A DNA stretch of 64,000 nt from Blattamonas nauphoetae (GCA_033064195.1 JARBJD010000003.1:62001-126000); one strand, 5' to 3'; shown: positions 9,466 through 20,532, numbered from the stretch's first letter. The notes: generated by a model not told the origin, from the sequence alone. Numbers and translations are program-made.

Positions 9466-11739
9466 TTACATGACCAACACAAACACCAGTGCCAGGACGC
9501 TCCATGCCACACGAAGAGTCTTTGAGGAAGCTGTTGTGAAAGTAAGCACGTTGCTGCGAGTTCCAGCAGCAACAACAGTTAACTGGCATTGCTGGTTTTT
9601 GGCAATCTTTCGTTTGGAGTGTCGGTATTCCACTCGAACACCGTCATCGGATGCGATCGTCTTGTCGAACTGTTCAGTCAGGGCAGTCCACGTGTCATCC
9701 GTCGACACGTCCGTTGGCTGAGGCCGGATTTCGACATGCATTTCCTGCTCCTCTCCATCGATGGTGCAGACGTGACAGCGACTCCCCACGACAGAGATGC
9801 TGATCAGTCCATCTTTGTCATCGTTCGTTGCCATCACGACACTAATCACATGTGGACGGAGCAGGCTTCCGAAAGTGAGGTCACCTGCAGCAGCCCCGGT
9901 GATTGTGCAGTTGGTGCTGTAGATGAACGGAGACGAGTTGTCACTGAACGCAACACCCGAACCAGCCCATCCATCAAAGTTTTCGGCAGCAGCGCCAATC
10001 GACACAGTCGCAGAGGAGCTCGCTGAGCACGATGCAAGGATGTTGATTGGATCAGTGGCCATGGCCGAGCGAAACTGGAATGTGTCGATACTGACCGGAG
10101 TGTTGTGCACGACAAGAGCCGGCCGTGTGAGATTGATGAAGGAGCTTGCTTCGAAAATCAGTTCGTCAGCTTCACTTGCACGGACAGCTGCCAACGATGC
10201 AGTGGCAGGAGCACAGACATCGGCGTTCTGAAGAGAGGCTGACGACACAACATAAGACGACGAGGCTGGCTCAGAAAAGATCACGATCGAGAAGCGAGCA
10301 CTCCCCCCCTCCTTCACAACGATCCAGCTGTCTTTCGACGTTGATTGAACATTCAGACGTTCCATTTCGAAGGCGGCTGTTTGTGTTTTTGGAGGTTGGA
10401 TGGTGACAGTTCCAGTCCCTTTGAAGTCGACAACGGTGCTGCTGGCTGATCTGATGAGGGCATCGCGTTGGCGGTTGATGTTGAGGTCGGCGTTGAAGTT
10501 CAGAGCAGCAGAGGACTTCACCTCGATGATGAAGTCAATCTCGTCCCCGATGGCGTTCATGGCTTGTGCAAGCGTCGTGCAGCGAGTGGCACTCCCAAGC
10601 AAGGCGGTGGTGGACAGCCTCTCCTGGCAACTGTACCCTTTCCCCTTCTCATCAGAGGCAGCGAGGCTGAACGTGTCGAACGTGGCTGTGCGAGCAGTGT
10701 ATTGTGAGTAGAGAGACATGTGCTCGATTGGAACCCCATCCACGGGCTCCACGTTGAGCATGTTCTCTTCGTACCACGGCCCGCCGGAGAAGATGGTGCC
10801 GCCCTGGTCGCCACCCACAAGATGGTCGAGGAAGCTTTGGAGGACGGTCTTCCATTTGTCGTACGAGGCCGTGTCATTGTTCGGGATGTTGAATTCGCCG
10901 AAGAACCCACGTTTCTTATTGGTTTTGATCCAGTCCAGAAAGGGCGTCGATCGTTCGTATGGCGTCTCAAAGGTGCACCCAGATGCTTCCCACCCCTCTT
11001 CATATTCGGCATTGCCCCACTCCGAGAAATAACAATGTGCTTCATAGACAATCCGGTTTGCTGGATCTGTGAGTGTTTTGAGATGGTCACTCATGATCGG
11101 CCATCGTTTTGATGTTGACCATTCATTTCCAGCGACAAAAATCCAGGTCCGGTTATCGACTTCGCGAATGGCATTGATAGCTGCTTGAGCGCCAAGTACC
11201 CATTGAGCTACCGAACAATCATCGTCTTCTGGCTCATTGGTGAGTCCATAAGCGTAAACGCCTGGAACATCTTTGAATTCCTGTGCGAGTTTTTTCCAAA
11301 AAGCAGCAAAGTCCTGCACAGTGACTTTGACTTCGCCATCTACTTCACATCCACAAATGTGATTGGTGTAGCTATCTCCTTCCTTGAGTGCCCTCATAAA
11401 ATAGTTGTGTTGATCAATTAGTGTGTATATCCCTCGTCGATAGGCTTGAGAAATTACTTCTTTGAAGTCTGTGATGTCGCGTTCTCTGAATGGTCCACCC
11501 AGCTCCGGCTGAAATCTTTCCCACATCATTCCAACCCTGAAAAGTTTGACACCAATTCTTTTGTAGTAATCAAAGTCACTTTCGAGTGGGTAGATGTAGC
11601 TATAGGTGATGTCGCCGAATGGATTACTTCCGAAGTAACCTGATGCAAGATTAACACCAAACTGCTTCCAAAGTGGCGGACTCTCAAAAACTCTTCTCGA
11701 AAACACGAAAGAAAAGAAAAATATGGAAAAACACAACAT
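9466..11739 (-). CDS. Secreted GH5 cellulase-type glycosidase with C-terminal hydrophobic anchor
   Basis: Predicted endo-glucanase of glycoside hydrolase family 5, cleaving beta-1,4-linked glucans by the retaining mechanism. One exon, 757 aa. Residues 1-14 form a signal peptide. The catalytic domain (about 25-360) starts GVNLASGYFG and has RVGMMWERFQP, DQHNYF, the acid/base Glu in LTNEPE (E169), the H235 block YEAHCYF and the nucleophile in FFGEFNIPNND (E282). The remaining 390 residues look like an extracellular beta-rich region of no family I can name. They end in a hydrophobic run (VAWSVLALVFVLVM) at the very C-terminus, consistent with a GPI signal or tail anchor. It is divergently paired with the beta-amylase gene, sharing 90 bp upstream. 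Confidence 0.85.
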   Translation of the reverse strand: MLCFSIFFFSFVFSRRVFESPPLWKQFGVNLASGYFGSNPFGDITYSYIYPLESDFDYYKRIGVKLFRVGMMWERFQPELGGPFRERDITDFKEVISQAYRRGIYTLIDQHNYFMRALKEGDSYTNHICGCEVDGEVKVTVQDFAAFWKKLAQEFKDVPGVYAYGLTNEPEDDDCSVAQWVLGAQAAINAIREVDNRTWIFVAGNEWSTSKRWPIMSDHLKTLTDPANRIVYEAHCYFSEWGNAEYEEGWEASGCTFETPYERSTPFLDWIKTNKKRGFFGEFNIPNNDTASYDKWKTVLQSFLDHLVGGDQGGTIFSGGPWYEENMLNVEPVDGVPIEHMSLYSQYTARTATFDTFSLAASDEKGKGYSCQERLSTTALLGSATRCTTLAQAMNAIGDEIDFIIEVKSSAALNFNADLNINRQRDALIRSASSTVVDFKGTGTVTIQPPKTQTAAFEMERLNVQSTSKDSWIVVKEGGSARFSIVIFSEPASSSYVVSSASLQNADVCAPATASLAAVRASEADELIFEASSFINLTRPALVVHNTPVSIDTFQFRSAMATDPINILASCSASSSATVSIGAAAENFDGWAGSGVAFSDNSSPFIYSTNCTITGAAAGDLTFGSLLRPHVISVVMATNDDKDGLISISVVGSRCHVCTIDGEEQEMHVEIRPQPTDVSTDDTWTALTEQFDKTIASDDGVRVEYRHSKRKIAKNQQCQLTVVAAGTRSNVLTFTTASSKTLRVAWSVLALVFVLVM

Positions 11740-11829
11740 ATGAGCTAGCTGTTGTGGTTCAATTTCTAAAGAAAGGGACGTGTTGATCGAAACAAATCCC
11801 CATTTGCCACCAAGAAATCAAGGATAACA
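11740..11829. promoter_or_regulatory. Shared divergent promoter region, GH5 cellulase / beta-amylase
   Basis: Only 90 bp separate the two outward-facing ATGs (11739 on minus, 11830 on plus), so any promoter must lie here or within coding sequence. No TATA box or initiator motif is obvious by eye. Co-regulation of the two secreted glycosidases is inferred from this arrangement only. Confidence 0.45.
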
Positions 11830-13116
11830 ATGGTTGTTACTCTTCTCCTCGCTTCGCTCATCTTCGCGACAAAGACGAATGTGATGCTTCCGCTCACTAC
11901 CGTCTCAAACTCTGGATATCTCGACCAAAATGTTGTCAACAAGTTGAGCACTCTCAAATCAGCGAATATCCACGGTGTGATGGTGGACGTTTGGTGGGGA
12001 ATCGCTGAACCATCACCAAAATCCTACAACTTCGCACCTTACATTAAACTTGCCCAAGAATGCCAAAATCGTGGTCTCAAAATGCAGTGTGTGATGTCAT
12101 TCCATCAATGCGGAGGAAATGTCGGAGATACCTGCAGTATTCCAATCCCGTCATGGCTCCCACGCTCTGGCTATTATTACAAGGATCAATGGGGTCACGA
12201 AGATCTCGAGTACCTTTCACTCTCTGCTGACAACGTCGAGGTGCATGGAGGTCGTACTGCACTTCAAATGTACGCTGATTTCATGACAGCCTTCCGTAAT
12301 GCCATGGGCTCTCTGATGGGCAGTGTTGTTGACGAGATCCAAGTCGGTGTCGGACCGTGCGGAGAGTTGCGTTATCCAGGATATCAAATGGATCGCTGGA
12401 GCTTCCCAGGTATTGGTGCTTTCCAATGTTTCGATAGCGGAATGCTTGCTTCGTTGAAATCTGCTGGCGCCGCTGCCGGACACCCTGAATGGAACTCTCC
12501 ACCAACTGATGCCGGTGGATACAACAGCCGACCATATGATACAAATTTCTTCAACAATGGTCAATATTCGGACTTTGGCAAATTCTTCCTCAAGTGGTAT
12601 TCTGATTCTCTCCTTGAACATGGAAGACTCATCCTCACTGAAGCAAAATCTGTTTTCGGTCAATGCAGTGGTGTCGAACTTGCCTGCAAAATTTCAGGCA
12701 TTCACTGGTGGGTCAAACACAACTCCCGTGCTGCAGAAGCCACAACTGGATACTATCTCGTCAATGGAAACAACTGGTATCTGGACTGTGCCCGCATGTT
12801 CAAATCACTCGGAGTTGCCTTCGATTTCACATGTTTTGAAATGAGGAATCACGAACAGGATAGCAATGCAGGTTGTGGTCCGGAAGATCTTGTCTACCAA
12901 GTTCTCCAAGCCTGCTCGAACGCTGGATGTGCTGTCTGTGCCGAAAATGCCCTTGAAAGATACGATTCTGGAGCATATAACACCATCGTTGGAAACTGTC
13001 AAAAAGGAACGAAAGTGAGCGCATTCACTTACCTTCGTCTCACTGATCAACTCATCAACAATGGTGGATTCTTCTCCGAATTTAAACTTCTCGTCAGAAA
13101 ACTTGCCGGTGTCTGA
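11830..13116 (+). CDS. Secreted beta-amylase (GH14)
   Basis: Beta-amylase (EC 3.2.1.2) releases maltose from the non-reducing ends of starch. One exon, 428 aa, close to the size of plant enzymes. Residues 1-17 are a signal peptide (MVVTLLLASLIFATKT). Family blocks are all present: VMVDVWWGIAE, the flexible-loop Asp in CGGNVGD (D100), the catalytic acid in GPCGELRYPGY (E179), IHWWVKHNSRAAEATTGYY and the catalytic base in CFEMRN (E337). NALERYD is also kept. The protein looks fully active. GH14 is common in plants and some bacteria and patchy in protists. Secretion suggests digestion of food starch rather than plastid storage. Confidence 0.93.
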   Translation: MVVTLLLASLIFATKTNVMLPLTTVSNSGYLDQNVVNKLSTLKSANIHGVMVDVWWGIAEPSPKSYNFAPYIKLAQECQNRGLKMQCVMSFHQCGGNVGDTCSIPIPSWLPRSGYYYKDQWGHEDLEYLSLSADNVEVHGGRTALQMYADFMTAFRNAMGSLMGSVVDEIQVGVGPCGELRYPGYQMDRWSFPGIGAFQCFDSGMLASLKSAGAAAGHPEWNSPPTDAGGYNSRPYDTNFFNNGQYSDFGKFFLKWYSDSLLEHGRLILTEAKSVFGQCSGVELACKISGIHWWVKHNSRAAEATTGYYLVNGNNWYLDCARMFKSLGVAFDFTCFEMRNHEQDSNAGCGPEDLVYQVLQACSNAGCAVCAENALERYDSGAYNTIVGNCQKGTKVSAFTYLRLTDQLINNGGFFSEFKLLVRKLAGV

Positions 13117-14226
13117 TTTCGTCATTCTTTTTCGTTTGGGTTTGAGTCTCACCAACGTTTGTATGAAGATTCCCCAGACACATCTCCTTTTGTTGGATTT
13201 CCTTTCAAAAGAAATAGAAACTGAAGTTAAGGCAGTTTAATGGATTCCTCAAAAGAAACAAAGACTGTTTATGGCAATAACGAACTATTCGGGTTTTGTT
13301 TTTCGCTTTTCCTGGATTTTTGTCTGGAGCGCAGTCTTGCCAACAATTTCGGACACTTTGTCCTGTTCAGGGGTTTTGGAACCGGAGGCCAGCCTTAAAT
13401 AAATAAATATGGAAAACGAGATATCTCATTTTGAAATGGAACGAAACAAAAAACCGTAAAAATGAAGAGAAAATAGTGATTACTCAATTGTCTAGTTTTG
13501 GGGTCCGTTTTAGATTCCAGTGCAAATGTCACCCAGATTGCTGTAGATTGTATTCACATTGGACTATTCGCAAAATGTGGCGATTTCTCATCAAACTTTG
13601 GAGATTTTCTGCCGATAATGTGCTTTGATATAGAATTATTGCCAGTTTTTTTCAAAGTGCAGACAGATGTAATAGGTCCTATTTTGACGGAAGATATAGA
13701 ATCAAGAACGAGTATATGTTTCAAAATGGGATATTTGGAGATCGTGTTCTTTTCCATGACGAGATCCGACCATCTGATTCAGATGACGACATTCCGGGAT
13801 GGCTATCGATGATAATCCAAGTAAAAATCCAAATTTCTGTTTTAATATCTTCCAGAAAACTTCAGTTCGGCTGACAAAGTCGAATATCACTTCCGTGTCC
13901 CTGATCAACTAACACTCGTTCGAGAGTGTTGTTCGCCGAGGATTTCATTGACAACGGGGAGAGTTGATGGAAATGGAGGAAAAACAATGGTAGAGGTGGA
14001 GAATTGAATATTGAATCTGATAGTTGTTTTTCCAGTTCACACTTTTAAAAATGAAGAAAATGAGCAAAAATGATCAGCTCCGCATTTGCTCAATAAGAGG
14101 TTTTCAACCTTCTCTGTGATTTAGTCGCCATTTCTTCGAAGTAGAATTTGGTATTTTTTTTATTTTCAAAAAAGAATCACCCAGAGCGTCAGAGTGGCGA
14201 AAAGTGAACTTCCTCTGCCTCCGAGA
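13117..14226. other. Region with one doubtful spliced gene, otherwise no feature seen
   Basis: From 13117 to about 13490 I see only AT-rich spacer with poly-A/T runs and no open frame of interest. From 13630 to 14007 there is a doubtful plus-strand gene, listed separately. 14008-14226 is spacer before the end of the kinase gene on the other strand. Confidence 0.5.
13627..14007 (+). CDS. Possible fragment of a spliced gene, acidic motif, function unknown
   Basis: Two open stretches look coding. The first (to 13820) reads RVLFHDEIRPSDSDDDIPGW; the second (13856-14007) ends GRVDGNGGKTMVEVEN before TGA. A 35-nt intron (13821-13855, GTAAAA..CAG) lies between them, but the second stretch is not in the frame that the simplest splice would give, so the join is unresolved. 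The pattern of FH, an acidic DSDDD run, then Trp recalls the VEFS box of SUZ12-type Polycomb proteins. That is only a weak resemblance. No start codon or zinc finger was found with confidence. Confidence 0.25.
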
Positions 14227-15635
14227 TCACTGTTTTACCCATAAAATCCTCCGGTTCCAAAACCCCTGGTCCTGTTCGTCTGATGGAAGGGCTTGATAAC
14301 AGACATATACTGCTCCGGCCCAGAGGACAGTGAGTAGAAGTTTGAGAAGAAAGTTCGAAAAAGATTTGGGTTTCAGGAGTGAGATAACGGCCATCAAGAA
14401 GAGAAAAGTGGTGACGAGCAAGAGACGATATTGATTGATTGGAAAGGAGCCTTGTTGTCGTCCCTGAGCAATGTACTCATTCAAAGGAGCAAGTGCATCA
14501 GATGTCCACGAAACGCCCTTGACTGGGGGATGTTCAATCGATGTCTTTAACCTCGGGGCTTCCCCAGTGAATGTGGGTGCTTGTCTTCGTTCTGGATTAT
14601 CGACGAGCATATCATCAATCATCTGAAAAGAATAACGTGAGAAAAGTCGAAACATCAGCCATAGTTTTGGATATCTTCCGAACATCCAAGGCATCCTTCC
14701 AGTTCTTAGCTCCGCCCCGAATTCGAGCAGGGTTTACTCCGGTTAACAGATAAATGGCCGTGACGCCAAGTGAATAGACATCACACATAGGATGACGTTC
14801 CCCGTTGAGCACTTCTGGAGCGATGAATCCAGGTGTTCCAACAATCGTTCCGTCATCATCATAGTCATCAAGAATATTTCCGGTTTTTGGCCCACCTCCT
14901 TGTTCCTGTTCCTGCCTCCAATGTGACGCACCAAAATCAACGAGTACATAACTCATGTCACGCCTTCTCAGCATGATATTTTCTGGTTTGATATCTCTGT
15001 GGATAATGTTGTTCTCATGAATGTAATTCAATACAGGAACCATTTGTTGTAAGAAAATCAGGACTTCGTCTTCAGAAAAACAGCCTTTGCGTTGGCAGAT
15101 AGCTTTGAGATCTTGTCCTTCAATATGCTCCTGTACAAGGAACAATCGATGTTCTAAAAAGACATATCACAAAGAACACACAACCTTCTTCAAAATCATC
15201 CACATATGCAGGGATAGAACGATTACTAAGAGCTTTTAACTGCTTGGCTGTTGGAACTTAAGTGTAGAGAAGTGAAAACCTTCACCCTTGAATAGATCGA
15301 TTGCTTTCTCTGATGAATGATCGGAATAGAACATTTTCAGAACAACACTGGAAAGACCAATGAAAAAGGGTAAAGACGAGAGTGAGTGAGCAAACAATGG
15401 ATATTCATTCTTTTGGAATTTTGAATCGTCAAGTGCCAAATAAGTTCTGCCAAAAGCTCCCTTTCCGAGCATTTTCAATGCGTAGAAGCGATTATTGAGA
15501 AAGAGTGGAGAATTACACGATTTGCACCTCGTATCCTTGAAACGATTATCAGGGTCTACAAATGAGGAAAATTATGACGTAAGCAGAAAAAAGAAACAAA
15601 CCAGTGCACTTAGGGTTAATACAGAGAACGTTCAT
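14227..15635 (-). CDS. Cyanobacterial-type zinc-ribbon Ser/Thr protein kinase with C-terminal membrane segments
   Basis: Six exons (15602-15635, 15396-15555, 15286-15347, 15185-15247, 14654-15153, 14227-14622) join in phase to 404 aa. The introns are 46, 48, 38, 31 and 31 nt. Residues 1-25 carry a four-Cys ribbon (C5, C10, C22, C25). It is followed directly by the kinase start LNNRFYALKMLGKGAFGRTY, the ATP-site Lys in VVLKMF, HRDIKPEN, VLVDFGAS and GTPGFIAPEV. This order, with the NPxC...CxxC ribbon then PL..NRY..LK.LG.G.FGRT, is the hallmark of cyanobacterial 4-Cys kinases. DFGAS and FLVQEHIEGQDL also match that group rather than eukaryotic kinases. Residues about 325-390 hold two hydrophobic spans, so it is probably membrane-bound. 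All catalytic residues are present. Bacterial origin by transfer, followed by intron gain, is inferred. Confidence 0.85.
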
Positions 15636-15681
15636 GACGGTGATGAATTGTGACGGTCAAAAAACTTAATGCTGGGAGGAA

Positions 15682-16879
15682 ATGCTCGATCCAGGGAAAA
15701 CTGCCAGTAACTTCAAACAGATCGAAGTATGTGATTATTTTTGTCTAACACTTTTCAGTATCTTGTGACAAAACGATGTGGTTCGCCGTCTTCGTGCCTC
15801 ATGATTTCTTCTCTCTATCATTTCCCTCCCTCTCAGCAAACCTTGAATATCTGAAAAAAGCACATTCCTCGTCTGGTGTTCTCTGGATGAATCATGTGCG
15901 CATCATTCCGGAAGAAATCATCCAGTTTTATCCTGCCGACAAGCTTGCTCAAAAGTTTGACAACGCATCATCTCATTCTGTACTTAGCTCGTTCACACAT
16001 CCTTTTTTTTTGATTCACATATTGTCTTCATTCTCGACTCTTCATTCATTCACATCCTCATTTCTCCACTTTCCATGTAGAATCCCTGACTATTTCACAC
16101 TTGGATATTCTCTCTCTCCTCTTCTGTTTGAACCACCAGGTACTCCACTTTTGAAGAAATTAATTCAACTGATGGGAGAATATGACCATTACATGGCAAA
16201 CAAAGGAAAGAAATCAGTTTCCTCGTATATGGCCCGAGAAAAAACCGTTTCTGATGCATCAACCGTGAGTATCACTGAAGCTCTGAAGCCTGTTCTCTTT
16301 AAAACCGCAAATTTTGGTGTATATTACGAGTATCTCGCCATCCCAACAATTCCGGACTTTCTGGATTATAACCGAGTTGTCTCTTCCTTATGCACGGTCC
16401 TCACACAGATATATAAAAAACTCATTGATGATCAGTTTGCATCGGTTGCAGTGCTGTTCCAGGCCATCAAAGATATCGACAGCGCCATAAAAACTCACTT
16501 CTTCGGACAAATCGCCAAAGACTTAACTGAACTCGCACTCAGCAAGGTCAAATCTGACTTTACATCCTTCTCAGCCTGCATGAATTCGCAATCCAATCGC
16601 CTTCCACCGCTCCCTCCTCATCTCACTGAAACTGAGCTTATCGAGCGAGAAACATCCCCACCTCCAACCGAAGAGAATACAAAAGAAAAGTATGGACTGT
16701 TGTTGTCAGTTGCTGTTGAGCGTAAAAAGAAACAGAAAGCAGATTCGAAGAAACAAAAAGTCAAAGTTAAGGCAGGTGCAGCAAAGGACGATGTCTTAAA
16801 TGACAATGAATTCGTTATGACGGATACTAACTCACAAATTGTTGATGATTTTGATGATTTTGAACCGCTTGACAGCTGA
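15682..16879 (+). CDS. Spliced gene of unknown function, 326 aa
   Basis: Not recognised. The best model has four exons (15682-15726, 15759-15777, 15837-15954, 16081-16879), with introns of 32, 59, 59 and 126 nt taken in phase; the exon of 19 nt is very small. The model removes a Ser/Phe-rich low-complexity stretch that would otherwise be read through. The predicted protein starts MLDPGKTASNFKQIEYLV. It has a helical middle (LMGEYDHYMANKGKKSV, FGVYYEYLAIPTIPDFLDYN, then AVLFQAIKDIDSAIKTHFFG) and a Lys-rich then acidic C-terminus (DDFDDFEPLDS). No signal peptide or membrane span is seen. Its ATG is 46 bp from the start of the zinc-ribbon kinase on the other strand. Confidence 0.6.
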
Positions 16880-17043
16880 TTCGTGACTTTTTCTTTATTC
16901 CATCTTTCTTTTTCGTATTCTCACTCATTTCGACATAATTTCGACAAAAAATACAAACCTGGACAAACTTGTATCGAATCAATTGTTTGTTTTCTCATCG
17001 TCAAGTACTATGGGCCACTCAATTCGTCAACCCAGCACGACTT

Positions 17044-20000
17044 ATGGAAGGGTTTGCAGAATATTCCGACCACGAACATTCTTTAACAGGAGAAGATAAT
17101 GCAGATCCTCTTGTTGAAGAACTGTTCAATCCCACCAATAGTGAAGGTTGCACTTCATCTGTTTTCGATCCTCTATCAATTTCAATCATCCTTCTGTCCC
17201 TTCTCTTTAGCATGCCTTCCACTCCTTTGTTGGCCTACATCTCAAAGAATATGGGAAGACAGTTTTTTCCTCTCTCAATTCAACCTCCTATTTTGTTCTC
17301 TTCGCCCTCTCTCTTACCTACTTAGTTCCTGACGAATGGGGTCAAGATGATGAAATTGGAATAGCAAGAAGACCTGTGCCTCAATTTCTTGAAGAAGGTA
17401 TTTCAATAGCATCAAATAAATCACTATTTTCATTATCATTCTAACTGCAGAGATTCCTTCTCAAGAATTGATAGAAAAGTACGAATCAGACTATTCCTAT
17501 TTCCTTCGTCGCCGAATAGAGGAGAAACTGAATAATCCATATGACCCACTCCCTGTTCAACCTGTAGAAGCCACTCTCAATCCACCAATTGTTCCTCATA
17601 GCTCGTCTTTCTTTGGTGTATTTGAATCAGACGATGCACCTCCTGTCCATCCATTCATTGATGCTTCACTTTCTGTTCACGACCTCCGCAAAATGCTCCT
17701 TTTGCAGCCAGACGAAGATTCAAACAATAGCCTTGTCGCCTTCTTTGAACAACTCAAGCAATTTGTGCACGATGAACACGGCCCATCACTTTCTGAACAG
17801 GACCAAGCGATTCTCCGTTCACTTTTGAAGGGTGGAGGAGCTACTGATGATGAAATCGACGAGTTCCTGGATGATCCCCAAAATCAACATGAGCTCATCC
17901 AACATCTTGTTTCAAGTATGTGTGGCATGCCTGATGTGATGAACACCGCTTTACCAGCTCAAAACGATACGAGCGAGGATCCTTCACCGATCAGCTCATC
18001 CCCGAAATCATCGGCAACCACCGACAGCCATGACGAGAGTGTGTCGCCAAAACCTCTCCAGCTGAACACAGCGTGCGTGCCTAGCAACCACCATGTCTCT
18101 CACACGTTCCAACACTCCCTCCACCATCGCCGCCCACCCGCTCTTCTCACCCCACGCGACCCGTTCCGGCAGGTCATCGTTCCGGTCGACTCCGAGCCAT
18201 CGAGTGCCCCTCCGTCTCAAACAATCACCCCCACGTCAGTCCCACCCCACATCCAACACGAGGACCAGGAGCTCATCCTCACGACTCAGACACCCGTCAT
18301 CCAAGACTCGTCCCCGCGCTGGCAGTCATCCATCCTTCAGAGTCAGGAGACACAGCACACTCCTCACTCCCCCTTTGTCAACGGGATCCTCTCGCCGTCG
18401 TTTATCTCCCGCCTGGCCTCTATCATCCCCACCGGAAGCGCGAATCACCGTCAGCATCATCTCCGCACAGGCACAACGGAGTCCGACACAGAGCCAGCTG
18501 TGCTTCAATCTGGTGCCGCTTCCACCGACACTTCTGTTCACAGCACTCCCCGCCTTCCTCCTTCCCCTCCTCCCACTTCGCCCATCACTGCGACAAAGAC
18601 CATGCTTGCTGGCAACGCAATCGTAACCCCATCCACCGCCACCACAAACGCCGTCCACTCTGCGAACATCCCGGAGACGGTCATCCCCAACACCACCTCC
18701 ACCACGTACGGCATGCCCTTCCCCTCCCCAATCGTCATCCCAGACTCGATCCTCCCTGAAGAAGACAAGCTCACAGGCGACAGCGAACAGGAAGAGGAAG
18801 AAGAAGGTGAGAAAGAACATGAAGAGGAAGAAGAAGGGGAGAAAGAACAAGAAGCAGAAGCCTCTCCCATTCCCACAGACACCATCGCATCTGCTGCCAT
18901 CGATGCTCACCTCCTCCACTCTGCTGTTGCCACTCGCACTGTCAGCGCTCCCCGCTTGGTGTCTCTCCCCAACCATGCGCGGTTTACGTACCGCCAACCG
19001 TCCGACCAGCCCATGTCACTCTATCCTCCCAACGTCACCCTCCCGCCACCACACCCGCCCAGCTGGCTCGAGTTCGTCTCGCAGCCGGAGTTGGTTGACG
19101 GGAAGATCTTCATCCCACAAATCTACCTCCAAAACAGGGCAGAGAGTGAGGAGGAGGAGGAGGCGAGGAGTGAGGAGGAGGAGGTCAAGCAGAACCCGAA
19201 GCAGAAAACAAAGCAGAAAACTGGAACGGGAGGGAGAGGAGGCAAGAACAAGAAGAAGCTTTCCAAGAAGCAGCGGAAGAAGCAGAAGAAGCAACAGGAG
19301 CTCGACTCTCTCCGCGATCTGGCTAAACTGAAAGCATCAGACCAGCCCCACTCCACTCCGTCCCGAAAGAGAAGCCACCCCCGCTCTCGTCTCCCCAAAC
19401 AGTGCCCCATCTGCTCGCATCAGAGCCTTGACTCCTTCAACCTCCGAATCATCTCCGCTCCCTTCGCCACTGGCATTGAAGACAACAGCGACCTGGCAGT
19501 GCAGCCCAACCAAGTCCTCGCCGGCCGCTTTGTCGTTCGGGAGCAGATTGGGTCAGCCGCGTTCAGCAAAGCAGTGGAATGCGACGACCTCGAGACAGGC
19601 GACGTGGTGTGCATGAAGGTCATCAAGAACAACAAGGAGTACTTCGACCAGAGCATCGACGAGATCAAACTCTTAAGTTATGTCAACCGACACGACCCCG
19701 ATGACCGGTTCCACATTGTCCGCATGCTGGACTTCTTCTACTTCAAGGAGCACCTCATCATCATGTGCGAGCTCCTCAAGCAGAACCTGTACGAGTTCCA
19801 GAAGGACCTCATGGACAACGACCAGCCCTCATACTTCACTATTCCGCGCCTACAGAAGATCACACGGCAGGTCCTCGAATCACTCGCCTTTCTGCACTCA
19901 CTCGGCCTCATCCACTGCGACCTCAAGCCAGAGAACATCCTCATCCAGTCGTACTCCCGCTGCGAGGTCAAGGTGATCGACTTGGGCTCCAGCTGCTTCG

Positions 20001-20476
20001 TGACCGACCCCCTCACGTTCTACACGCAGTCCCGCTCGTACCGCGCTCCTGAAGTCATTCTGGGCATCCCGTATGGCACCAAGATCGACATCTGGTCGCT
20101 CGGATGCATCATCACCGAGATGCTCACCGGGCGGGTGCTCTTCGTACACGAGTCTCTCCCCACCCTTCTCGGCAGCATGATCGGCATCCTCGGCCCGTTC
20201 TCGGAGGACTTCCTCCAAAAGGCCAAGTTCCGCTACCGATATTTCACGACACACGGCATCCTATACGACATGGAAGAAGACCCAGAGACTGATCGGCAGC
20301 AGTTCTTCTTTGTCCATCCGAAGCAGACCACACTGAAGGCCCGTCTCGAGACCGACGACGACCTCTTGATTGATTTTGTGTCGCGCTTGTTGACAGTGGA
20401 TCCCGACCTCCGCCCCAGCGCTCTCGAAGCCCTGCAACATCCGTGGTTCAATGTTGATTACGGCGAATACGACTGA
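17044..20476 (+). CDS. Plant-type DYRK protein kinase (DYRKP-like)
   Basis: Dual-specificity tyrosine-regulated kinase. Exons 17044-17146, 17211-17261, 17326-17397 and 17451-20476 give about 1083 aa. The 51-nt second exon could be skipped without changing frame, and the start is tentative. Residues 100-700 are disordered, with acidic EEE runs and a Lys-rich patch. The kinase domain (about 755-1075) reads GSAAFSKAVECDDLETG, VCMKVIKNNKEYFDQS, IHCDLKPEN, VKVIDLGSSCF, YTQSRSYRAPEVILGIPYG and IDIWSLGCI. The preceding FNLRIISAPFATGIED block and the GSAAFSKA loop match plant DYRKP proteins more closely than animal DYRK1/2, YAK1 or HIPK. The activation-loop Tyr in the YTQSR motif is present, so self-activation is plausible. 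All catalytic residues are kept. Confidence 0.88.
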
Positions 20477-20532
20477 ACCCAGGCGCGACCTTCTTTCGTT
20501 ATACTTGTTTGTTTATTTGAGCATCTCATCCA

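Noticed and set aside
15955-16080. Read-through of the 126-nt segment in the unknown gene as coding (Ser/Phe/His-rich)
   Set aside because: It starts GTTTGA, ends TAG after a T-rich tract, has low-complexity composition unlike its flanks, and is a multiple of three without stops, so both readings keep frame. The intron reading is preferred.
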